64,000 bases of DNA, from assembly GCA_039649115.1 (NCBI GenBank), contig JBBWZQ010000310.1:62001-126000 (forward strand), in the 5' to 3' direction. Under the pieces are notes generated by a model, which worked only from the letters and a program-made list of their open reading frames with translations, made no database searches and had not been told where the DNA came from. A program made the translations under genes and the position numbers. The stretch is from DATEJJ01 sp039649115. Lineage in GTDB: Bacteria > Actinomycetota > Actinomycetes > Mycobacteriales > Micromonosporaceae. Positions 35,487 through 43,370 of this stretch are shown here, piece by piece. Each line of letters opens with the position of its first letter. Within the stretch, counting starts at the first letter, position 1.

Positions 35487-38400
35487 ATGCCGCGCACCTA
35501 CGGAAAGTTCGCCTACCACCGGCCGGATAACCGCCGGCGGGCGCTGTGGCTGATCGCGGCGCGACCCCACGTAGTACAGGACCTCAAGAGGATCTTCCCC
35601 GGCTACCAGCAGGACAACGGCGGCCGGATCATCCTGTCGGTCACCCAGGAGAGCTCACGCCGGCTCGAGTGGTTCATGGACCTGCACCCGCTGGAGCCAT
35701 ACGACGCGGAAAGCCTGGCCCAGCTCAACAAGCACGCCGACCAGTTCCGCAACGCCGAGCAGGAAGTGGTCCGCGTCCTCGAAGGCGGCGCGTCCACATG
35801 GGAGCAGGGGCAGCGGGAGCCGGCACTGCAACCGCGCGACTACCAACTCGTCGTGCCGGCCTTGGCGCGTGCCACCGGCGGGCTGCTGCTCGGCGACGAC
35901 CTCGGGTTGGGCAAGGCGCAACCCCTCGACGCTCCTGTCTTGACCCCGACGGGGTTTCGCCCAATGGGTTCCCTGCGAGTCGGGAGTCGGGTCATCGCCG
36001 CCGATGGATCAGTCACCGAGGTTGTTCAGGTTTTCCCGCAGGGCGAGATCGACTGCTATCGGGTCACCTTTTCCGACGGCGCCACCGCCGAGTGCAACGA
36101 CCAGCACCTCTGGTGGGTCAGACGACCTCGCCGGAGCCGGAGCAGGACGACCGGCGAGCTGAACCCACAATTCTGGCAGGCGCTAACACTGCGCGAGTTG
36201 GTCGACCGTGGTCTGTACCTCGGGGGAGGCGGCGGCGGTACCCGGGCACAGGCGAAATGGCACGTGCCGATGGTTACGGCGCCGGACCTGGCCGCCGGCG
36301 GCTTGCGGCCCACCCTCGATCCGTACCTTCTCGGAGCCCTGCTCGGTGACGGAGGGTTCACCGGTGCGGGGGTCGCCTTCACGACGGCTGACCAGGAAAT
36401 GGTTTCGCTGATTCAGGACGCAGTGCCGCCGGGCATCGTTGTGAAACAAAAGCCTGGTGTCGACTATGCGTACGCACTGGTCAGCGTGCACCAGCCGGCC
36501 GAATGCCTGACAGACGACTGTCGACGGCAGGCGAAGGACCGAGGTCTTTGCCCCCGCTGCGCGCAGCGAGCCCGAGCCGCAAACCGCAAGCATGGGACTC
36601 CGCTACCAGCCAAAAGGCCACGGCGGCACCCCCTTATCGAACCGTTGCGGGAACTCGGACTATGGGGCCACCTCGGGTTGGACACGTTCGTGCCTGAGTC
36701 GTACAAGAACGCATCGGCGGCGGACCGGCTAGCCATCCTGCAAGGACTCATGGACGCCGACGGATACGCGATGTCGCTTCGGACCAGCGCGAGCGCGTTC
36801 TTCTACTCGTCGAGCCGCCAGTTGGCAGAGGACGTCCGGTGGCTGGCCGAATCACTGGGCGGCACCGGACGGATAAAGGCCAAGCACTTCGCCGGCCGGA
36901 CGCGATACACGGTCACCGTCAAGCTGCCTCAACCTCTCAACCCATTCCGGCTCGCACGCAAGGCACAACTATGGGCTGGCGGTCATCAGCACTTGAAACC
37001 GACACGAGCCATCACCGCGGTAGAACACGTTGGGCGAAAGCCGATGCAGTGCATTTCCATCGCGCACCCGTCGAACCTCTACGTGACGGACCGCTTTGTC
37101 GTTACCCACAACAGCCTGTCCGCCACGCTGCGTTTCTGCGAGCCCGGCATGCTGCCCGGCCTGGTGGTCGCGCCAACCCACCTGGCGAAGCAGTGGAAGC
37201 GTGAACTCGCCCTGTACTACCCGTGGCTGACCAGCCACATCATTACGCAAAGCGCCCCGTACGACCCGTCGCGGCGGCGTGGGATGAACGGCCGCCGGCC
37301 TGACATCCTTATCGTCAACTACCACAAGCTGGGTGGCGGGAGCTGGGGCGACGAGCTCACCGGGATGATCCGGATGCTGGTCTGCGACGAGGCCGACGAG
37401 CTACGCACCGGGCCGAAGACCGACAGCGGGACCGGCTCTCGCTGGTACACCGCCGCCTCGATGATCGCGGCCCAGGCCGCCTGCACCATCTTGGCCACCG
37501 CCACCCCGATCCACAACTACGGCAACGAGATCTTCAACCTCATCGAGGTGTGCGCGCCGGGTGTGCTCGGCACCAAGGAGGAGTTCCGTACGACCTGGGG
37601 CGGCAAGCACATCACCAACCCCCGAGCGCTGGGTACCTACCTGCGCGACCGGGGTCTGATGCTCCGCCGCACCCGCAAGGACGTCGGTCGAGAGCTGCCG
37701 CCGGTGATGCCCATCGAGCAGGCCATCGACACCGACCACAAGAAGCTGGAGCTGCTGCTGGCCGAGGGTGCCACCGCGATGGCGCGCCTCGTGCTGGACG
37801 AGAACGCCGACCAGGACAGGCGGTTCACCGCCGCCGGGCAGCTCAACAACCAGGTGCGCCACGCGACCGGCGTGGCCAAGGCCCCGTTCGTGGCCGAGTG
37901 GACCCGCATCCTGCTCGACCAGGAGGACGAGGAGACCGACAAGGTCCTGCTGGTGGGCTGGCACCACGACTGCTTCGCGCCCGGCACGAAGGTGCTGATG
38001 AACGACGGCTCTACCAAGAACGTTGAGGACGTCCAGGTCGGCGACTTGGTCATGGGGCCGGACTCCAACCCCCGGACAGTACGGTCGCTGGTCCGTGGCA
38101 ACGGCAACCTGTATCGGGTTATCCCGAACAAGGGCGAGTCGTGGGTCTGCAGCGAGAACCACATCCTCTCTGTCCATAGCGATGGTCGAAACGGCGGCTA
38201 CTACGAGGAACTGACCGCCAGGCAATTCGCTGAGGCATCGCCGCGTGCGCAACGTCGTCGCTGCCTGTACCGGGCAGAGGCGGTCGAGTTCGGCAACAGC
38301 CGGGAGGTGGTACTTGAACCCTGGCTGCTCGGCTACTGGCTCGGCGACGGAGCAGCCAGCCTGACGGACCTGCGCATGTCGAGTGGCGACCGTGAGGTCA

Positions 38401-39548
38401 AGGACGAGCTCGCCGCGATCGCCGCTCGACACGGACTGGTCATGCGCGCCTGGCCCAGTCGGGGAGCGACCGGCAACGCACGCACTGAGCAGTTGGCGCT
38501 GACGACCGGCACGCAGGTCGGCCGGAAGGATCGCCACAGGCTCGTGCGGCACTTCCGCTCTCTCGGCCTGGACCGCAATAAGCGCATCCCGCGCAGCTAC
38601 GCCACCGCGTCGGCCGACGACCGTCGGGAACTGCTCGCTGGCCTGATCGACGCAGACGGCCACGTCCACACCGGAGGTGGGGTTGGGACGGCCACCTTCA
38701 GCACCATCTGCCCCGACCTCGCCGAAGACGTGGCGTTCGTGGCCCGCTCTCTCGGGCTGGCTGCTTACATCAGGCCGAAGACCAAGAGCGGGTCCGGGTA
38801 CGGATCCCCTGGGGCGTACCTCAACGTCTCGATCTCTGGTGACCTGACCCAGATTCCGACCCGGATCGAGCGAAAGCGCGCCGGCCGCCGCGCCGGGCAC
38901 AAGAACGTCCTGCGAACCGGATTCCGGATCGAACCGGCAGGCGCCGGCGACTTCTACGGTTTCGAAGTCGACGGCGACAGTCTGTTTCTGCTCGCCGACT
39001 TCACGGTCGTCCACAACTGCTACGAGATCTGGCAGGAGCGGCTGGCCGAGTACCAGCCGGTCCGTTACACCGGCCGCGAGACACCTACCCAGAAGGACAC
39101 GAACCTGGATCGCTTCCTCGACGACCCGAACTGCCGGGTGATGTTGTTGTCGCTGCGCTCGGGCGCCGGCATCAACGGGCTGGAAAAGGTCTGCTGGAAC
39201 ATCGTCTTTGGCGAACTGGACTGGACCCCGGCCAAACATCAGCAGGTCATCGGTCGGTGCAACCGCGACGGGCAGGTCCACCCGATCACCGCCTGGTTCA
39301 TGGTCTCCGACGACGGCTCCGACCCGCCCATGTCCGAGACGCTCGACATCAAGCGGCGGATCGCGGTGCCGATCGTCGATCCGGACGCCCCGATCGTGGA
39401 GCAGGCGAGCCGGAACGCCGAACTCGATCGGGCCAAGCTGCTCGCTCAGAGCCTGCTGCGCCGCCACGAACGCGCACGTGCCCCGGGACGGCTGCTCGTA
39501 CCGGGCCAGGCACCTGGCCAACTCGCGCTGCCGGTGAACGCGCGATGA
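35487..39548 (+). CDS. SNF2-family helicase/ATPase interrupted by two inteins
   Basis: The 1353-residue precursor contains a host protein of about 605 residues plus two inteins (399 and 349 residues). Host motifs: DDLGLGK, cut by intein 1 directly after the Lys of Walker A and resuming SLSATL; VAPTHL; DEAD near 37386; ATATPIHN; and, after intein 2, SLRSGAGINGLE and QVIGRCNRDGQ, the arginine-finger motif VI. Both inteins must splice to restore ATPase activity. The protein follows the small nuclease without any gap and shares its promoter. SNF2 ATPases of this kind move along or remodel DNA in restriction-like defence, recombination or phage replication. Which applies here is unknown. Confidence 0.9.
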   Translation: MPRTYGKFAYHRPDNRRRALWLIAARPHVVQDLKRIFPGYQQDNGGRIILSVTQESSRRLEWFMDLHPLEPYDAESLAQLNKHADQFRNAEQEVVRVLEGGASTWEQGQREPALQPRDYQLVVPALARATGGLLLGDDLGLGKAQPLDAPVLTPTGFRPMGSLRVGSRVIAADGSVTEVVQVFPQGEIDCYRVTFSDGATAECNDQHLWWVRRPRRSRSRTTGELNPQFWQALTLRELVDRGLYLGGGGGGTRAQAKWHVPMVTAPDLAAGGLRPTLDPYLLGALLGDGGFTGAGVAFTTADQEMVSLIQDAVPPGIVVKQKPGVDYAYALVSVHQPAECLTDDCRRQAKDRGLCPRCAQRARAANRKHGTPLPAKRPRRHPLIEPLRELGLWGHLGLDTFVPESYKNASAADRLAILQGLMDADGYAMSLRTSASAFFYSSSRQLAEDVRWLAESLGGTGRIKAKHFAGRTRYTVTVKLPQPLNPFRLARKAQLWAGGHQHLKPTRAITAVEHVGRKPMQCISIAHPSNLYVTDRFVVTHNSLSATLRFCEPGMLPGLVVAPTHLAKQWKRELALYYPWLTSHIITQSAPYDPSRRRGMNGRRPDILIVNYHKLGGGSWGDELTGMIRMLVCDEADELRTGPKTDSGTGSRWYTAASMIAAQAACTILATATPIHNYGNEIFNLIEVCAPGVLGTKEEFRTTWGGKHITNPRALGTYLRDRGLMLRRTRKDVGRELPPVMPIEQAIDTDHKKLELLLAEGATAMARLVLDENADQDRRFTAAGQLNNQVRHATGVAKAPFVAEWTRILLDQEDEETDKVLLVGWHHDCFAPGTKVLMNDGSTKNVEDVQVGDLVMGPDSNPRTVRSLVRGNGNLYRVIPNKGESWVCSENHILSVHSDGRNGGYYEELTARQFAEASPRAQRRRCLYRAEAVEFGNSREVVLEPWLLGYWLGDGAASLTDLRMSSGDREVKDELAAIAARHGLVMRAWPSRGATGNARTEQLALTTGTQVGRKDRHRLVRHFRSLGLDRNKRIPRSYATASADDRRELLAGLIDADGHVHTGGGVGTATFSTICPDLAEDVAFVARSLGLAAYIRPKTKSGSGYGSPGAYLNVSISGDLTQIPTRIERKRAGRRAGHKNVLRTGFRIEPAGAGDFYGFEVDGDSLFLLADFTVVHNCYEIWQERLAEYQPVRYTGRETPTQKDTNLDRFLDDPNCRVMLLSLRSGAGINGLEKVCWNIVFGELDWTPAKHQQVIGRCNRDGQVHPITAWFMVSDDGSDPPMSETLDIKRRIAVPIVDPDAPIVEQASRNAELDRAKLLAQSLLRRHERARAPGRLLVPGQAPGQLALPVNAR
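35916..37112 (+). mobile_element. intein 1 with LAGLIDADG endonuclease, inserted in Walker A
   Basis: About 399 residues. The N-terminal splice region begins AQPLDAPVLTPTGF, so residue 1 is Ala, not Cys or Ser. The C-terminal end is VVTHN, followed by Ser of the extein. Homing-endonuclease motifs LLGALLGDGG and LMDADGYA identify a dodecapeptide (DOD) enzyme. Between them lies a Cys4 element, CLTDDC...GLCPRC, then an Arg-rich stretch. The insertion point, after GK of the P-loop, is a conserved site favoured by inteins. Confidence 0.9.
37971..39017 (+). mobile_element. intein 2 with LAGLIDADG endonuclease, inserted in the helicase C-terminal half
   Basis: About 349 residues with standard ends: Cys1 in CFAPGTKVLMNDGS, and FTVVHN at the end followed by Cys of the extein (CYEIWQERL). 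Motifs LLGYWLGDGAA and LIDADGHVHTG show an intact DOD endonuclease. The flanking host sequence VLLVGWHHD-CYEIW is a core strand of the second RecA-like domain. Sequence similarity to intein 1 is limited to motifs, so the two were probably acquired separately. Confidence 0.92.
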
Positions 39549-39622
39549 AACGCCACCGGCGAACCGACCAGACCCCGTCGCGACGAGCCACGCCCGGGGC
39601 ATACCGCAGGGGAGGCGAGTAA
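39545..39622 (+). CDS. possible 26-residue basic peptide
   Basis: ATG 39545 overlaps the SNF2 stop as ATGA and gives a 26-residue Arg-rich peptide (MKRHRRTDQTPSRRATPG). Coupling is the only support. It may be just a leader segment before the next gene. Confidence 0.25.
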   Translation: MKRHRRTDQTPSRRATPGAYRRGGE

Positions 39623-39625
39623 ACC

Positions 39626-39967
39626 GTGATCGACACCAAGGTCGACGTGCATTGGGTGTGCTGCGACGCCAACGTCGCCCTGTGCGGCGCCACGCTGACC
39701 GGCGGCGCCCAGTACCACCACGACGTCGCCACCTGCGTGCTGTGCGAGCTGGCCGCGTCGGCCAACCTGCCGTGCGCCGCCCCGGGCTGCGATGTCGGCC
39801 AGGACGAGGACTTGGCCGACATCGCAGCGCTGCTGCGCGGCCAGTGCCGGGTTTGCGGCTGCACCGACGACGACTCCTGCCCCGGCGGCTGCCGCTGGGT
39901 GGACGACCCCACCACACGCGGCGAACTGTGCTCGGCCTGCCTGCGCGCCGCCGGCGCACGGCCATGA
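39626..39967 (+). CDS. Cys-rich zinc-binding protein
   Basis: A 113-residue protein from GTG 39626 with GGGGAGG upstream. It has many Cys residues in pairs: CC near residue 12, CVLCEL, and a C-terminal module CRVCGCTDDDSCPGGCRWV, then LCSAC. The same module ends the protein at 45222-45884. Such modules are frequent in actinophage and plasmid proteins and probably bind zinc. The stop overlaps the next start as ATGA. Function unknown. Confidence 0.7.
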   Translation: MIDTKVDVHWVCCDANVALCGATLTGGAQYHHDVATCVLCELAASANLPCAAPGCDVGQDEDLADIAALLRGQCRVCGCTDDDSCPGGCRWVDDPTTRGELCSACLRAAGARP

Positions 39968-40359
39968 CGCCCCCACCCGCCGGCGGACAGCGCCGGCGGC
40001 CAGCAGCGCCCAACAGGGCGCCGGACCAGGAGCGACCCCCGATGTTCTGCTGCCCGCATCCGGCCCGTGACCGGTTGACCTACTGCACGGGTTGCGGCGC
40101 CGACCTGCTCACGGTGGAACCGCCCGCGCAGTGGGCGCTGGTGCTCACCCCAGCCAGTGGATGGGAACTGCGCCTCGGCGAACACCTGGCCGCGGTGACC
40201 GACGATATCCCGGCCGACTCGCGGACGGAGGCATTCGCCTGGGCGGCCGCGGGGGCCGGTGCCGCCGGAGACGACGTGGTCGCCTTCACCGCGCGACCGG
40301 CTCGCCACGGCGACGCGGAGTACGTGGCGGTCCTAGCCGTATCCGGGCCGGCGGTGTGA
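39964..40359 (+). CDS. small zinc-ribbon-like hypothetical protein
   Basis: A 131-residue protein from ATG 39964, coupled to the previous gene. After a Pro/Arg-rich tail it shows MFCCPHPARDRLTYCTGCG, a likely zinc ribbon, then a beta-rich domain (WALVLTPASGWELRLGE) and a Gly/Ala-rich stretch. Family not recognised. Confidence 0.6.
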   Translation: MTPPPAGGQRRRPAAPNRAPDQERPPMFCCPHPARDRLTYCTGCGADLLTVEPPAQWALVLTPASGWELRLGEHLAAVTDDIPADSRTEAFAWAAAGAGAAGDDVVAFTARPARHGDAEYVAVLAVSGPAV

Positions 40360-40600
40360 CATGGCCGCCCCACGGCGACCGGCACCGCACCGACCAACCC
40401 TCTCGATCGCCCCGCCGTGGACGCCATTGGGTCGCCGGCCGCGTCATGCGGTCAGGGTTTCTGGCCCCGCCGGGTATTCGCGCGCGACCTCTCACCCGCC
40501 TGCCGCGTTCAGCGGTTCCGACAGCGATACATCACCGGCGATCCCACGACCGGCGCAAGCCCCTGGCGGACCGTCACACCACGCACTCGAGGAGGGCGTC

Positions 40601-40864
40601 ATGGCCACCGCCGACCTGCTGACCCATCCGATCGTCACGTCCTGCCAGCACCAGCCTGTCTGCCCCGCCGCCGAGGCGATTGACCGGGAGGCCGCGCGCG
40701 TGGTCGCCCGGTACCCAGAGCAGGGCTGGAGCCTGCTCTGCAACGGCGTGATCCTCTTCGAGGACACCGGCGAGATCCTGCCCGACAACTCGACCATCGC
40801 CCCGCATCGCGGGCCCGCCCGGCACGCGCTGTGCATCGCAGACCGGGAGGTCGGCCATGGCTGA
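40601..40864 (+). CDS. DUF5999-like small protein
   Basis: An 87-residue protein. ATG 40601 follows GAGGAGGG at four bases, which decides against the long upstream frame from 40361. The pattern CQHQPVCPAA, then PEQGWSLLCNGVILFEDTGE, is the hallmark, as I recall it, of the actinobacterial DUF5999 family. Role unknown. It overlaps the ftsK start by 8 bases, suggesting coupled expression with the DNA translocase. Confidence 0.75.
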   Translation: MATADLLTHPIVTSCQHQPVCPAAEAIDREAARVVARYPEQGWSLLCNGVILFEDTGEILPDNSTIAPHRGPARHALCIADREVGHG

Positions 40865-43280
40865 CGGAAAGCGCACCCGCAGCACGACCCGCCGTCGCCG
40901 CCGCCCCGGTGGCACCACCACCAGCCAGGCGACCCCCCGCAGTCGGCCTCGCCGCGCGTCTTCCGGTCCTAACCCGTTCGCTGGCACCGGCAAGCTACTC
41001 GCCGCTGGGGCGAGAGGGATCGCCCGCGGGGTCGGCTGGCTGGCGCGGAACATCGGACCTCAAACAACGGTCGACCCCGGCGACCGCCGCGACGGCGCCG
41101 GGCTCATCCTTCTGCTGGCTGGCGTGTTGCTGGGCGCGACGGTGTGGTTTGACGTCGGCGGCCCGCCCGGCCATGGGGTGGCGACGCTGACCCGGAACCT
41201 GGTCGGGTTGGCCGCCGTCGTCGTACCGGCCGGCCTGGCCGTCGCGGGTATGCGGATGATGCGCGGCCCCCGGCTTCCCGATCCACGGCGGACGCTGCCT
41301 GGGTGGACGGTGATCGCCGTGGGCGTGACCGGCCTGCTGGACGTAGCCGCCAACGGCGCACAGGGTATGGCCCAGGCCGGCGGCCTGCTCGGCCGCGTCG
41401 GCGGCGGCCTGCTGACCCTGTGGCTCAGCGGATGGCTCGCCGGCTCCCTGCTGATCATCCTGGCTCTGTTCGGCGTACTGGTCGTGACCCGCACCTCCGT
41501 CGGGGACCTGCTGGTCAACGCCAAGGTCCTATATGCCGCACTCACCCACGTTCTTGCCCCGGTTACAGACACCGAGCACTCCGACGACGACCTCGACGAG
41601 CGCGAAACCGAGGACGAGGACGACGACGAGGACGAGGACGAGCGGGTTGACGCGGACTTGGTGCTGGCCGCCCACGTCGTCGGCAAGCGAACGGCCAACG
41701 CTCCAGCCGCCCGGGCGTCGGCCGGACCGGGCACCTCGACGCCGGCCAAGCCGACAGCGGCGGGCCGGGCCCCCACAGGGCAGCCGGCAGCCGGCAGCGG
41801 CTACCGTCTGCCCACGCGCGATGTGCTCGCCGCCAGCCCCGCGCCCAACAAGAATCGCACCAAAGTTAGCGGTGAAATCGCTGCCGCCCTTAGCGGTGTC
41901 TTCACCCAGTTCGAGATCGACGCCGAGGTGACCGGGACGCGACGCGGCCCGACCGTCACTCGCTACGAGGTGACCCTCGGCCCGGGGGTGAAGGTCGAGC
42001 AGATCACCCGGTTGTCCAAGACCATCGCCTTGGCCACCAAGTGCGAGGACGTGCGGATCCTGAGCCCGGTGCCGGGCAAGAGCGTCGTCGGTATCGAGAT
42101 CCCCAACGCCGACCGCGACATGGTGTCGCTCGGCGATGTACTGCGCAGCAAGGCCGCCACCAGTGACCCGCACCCGCTGCTGGTCGGGCTGGGCCGCGAC
42201 GTCGAGGGCGAGCCGGTGGTGGCCAACCTGGCCAAGATGCCCCACGTCCTCATCGCCGGCGCCACCGGCGCCGGCAAGTCGGTAGCCCTCGCGGCCCTGC
42301 TGGTATCGGTCCTGACCCGGGCCACCCCCGAGCAGGTCCGGCTGCTGCTGATCGACCCTAAGCGGGTCGAACTGACCTGCTACGACGGCGTGCCGCACCT
42401 GGTCACCCCCATCGTCACCAACCCCAAGAAGGCTGCCGACGCCCTGGAGTGGGTCGTGCGGGAAATGGACATGCGCTACGACGACCTGGCCGCGGCCGGG
42501 GTGCGTCACATCGACGACTACAACCGCAAGGTGCGGGCCGGGCAGATCAAGCCGCCGCCGGGCAGCGAGCGGGAGATCCGGCCGTACCCGTACCTGCTGG
42601 TGGTCATCGATGAGCTGGCCGACCTGATGATGGTTGCCCCGCGCGACGTCGAGGACTCGGTGGTCCGGATCACCCAGCTGGCCCGCGCCGCCGGCATCCA
42701 CCTGGTCCTTGCGACGCAGCGTCCGTCGGTGGATGTGGTCACCGGCCTGATCAAGGCGAACGTGCCGTCCCGGTTGTCGTTCAAAACGGCATCGCTGGCC
42801 GACTCGCGGGTCATCCTCGACCAGCCCGGCGCTGAGAAACTGCTCGACCGGGGCGACGGGCTGTTCCTGCCGATGGGCAAGTCCAAGCCGATCCGGGTGC
42901 AGGGTGCCTGGGTCAGCGAGGAGGAGATCGACGCGGTTGTGCGGGCTTGCAAGGCCCAGGGCGAGCCGCAGTTCGACGCGTCGGTGACCGCCGGCCCGGC
43001 GGCGCCGGCCGACGACGTGGACGGCGCCGACATCGGCGAGGACCTGGAGTTGCTGCTGCAGGCGATCGAGCTGGTGGTCACCTCGCAGTTTGGCTCCACC
43101 TCCATGTTGCAACGCAAGCTGCGGGTGGGCTTCGCCAAGGCCGGCCGGCTGATGGATCTGATGGAGACCCGCGGCATCGTCGGGCCGGCTGAGGGCTCCA
43201 AGGCCCGCGACGTGCTGGTCGAGCCGGACGAGCTGGAAGCGGTGCTGGAGGACCTCACCCCCGACCCGGCCGCCTGCTGA
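40857..43280 (+). CDS. FtsK/SpoIIIE-type DNA translocase
   Basis: An 807-residue protein with the complete architecture of a chromosomal-type translocase. A basic N-terminal tail leads to about four membrane helices (residues 83-230). An acidic, Glu/Asp-rich linker follows near residues 240-270. The alpha/beta motor has Walker A GATGAGKSVALA and Walker B VVIDELADLMM. A C-terminal gamma winged helix (TSMLQRKLRVGFAKAGRLMD) ends the protein. ATG 40857 follows GGAGGT. TraB-type conjugation proteins usually differ in the membrane part and C-terminus; here all FtsK parts are present. It may move plasmid DNA between cells or resolve dimers. Its presence on an accessory element is notable. Confidence 0.93.
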   Translation: MADGKRTRSTTRRRRRPGGTTTSQATPRSRPRRASSGPNPFAGTGKLLAAGARGIARGVGWLARNIGPQTTVDPGDRRDGAGLILLLAGVLLGATVWFDVGGPPGHGVATLTRNLVGLAAVVVPAGLAVAGMRMMRGPRLPDPRRTLPGWTVIAVGVTGLLDVAANGAQGMAQAGGLLGRVGGGLLTLWLSGWLAGSLLIILALFGVLVVTRTSVGDLLVNAKVLYAALTHVLAPVTDTEHSDDDLDERETEDEDDDEDEDERVDADLVLAAHVVGKRTANAPAARASAGPGTSTPAKPTAAGRAPTGQPAAGSGYRLPTRDVLAASPAPNKNRTKVSGEIAAALSGVFTQFEIDAEVTGTRRGPTVTRYEVTLGPGVKVEQITRLSKTIALATKCEDVRILSPVPGKSVVGIEIPNADRDMVSLGDVLRSKAATSDPHPLLVGLGRDVEGEPVVANLAKMPHVLIAGATGAGKSVALAALLVSVLTRATPEQVRLLLIDPKRVELTCYDGVPHLVTPIVTNPKKAADALEWVVREMDMRYDDLAAAGVRHIDDYNRKVRAGQIKPPPGSEREIRPYPYLLVVIDELADLMMVAPRDVEDSVVRITQLARAAGIHLVLATQRPSVDVVTGLIKANVPSRLSFKTASLADSRVILDQPGAEKLLDRGDGLFLPMGKSKPIRVQGAWVSEEEIDAVVRACKAQGEPQFDASVTAGPAAPADDVDGADIGEDLELLLQAIELVVTSQFGSTSMLQRKLRVGFAKAGRLMDLMETRGIVGPAEGSKARDVLVEPDELEAVLEDLTPDPAAC

Positions 43281-43370
43281 CCGGCAGGCCGCTGAATCGG
43301 CCGAACCACCCGCCACAAAGGACCAACGACAACCACATCCGCAATAAGGGGTAAGGGCAGGGAGGACCCA

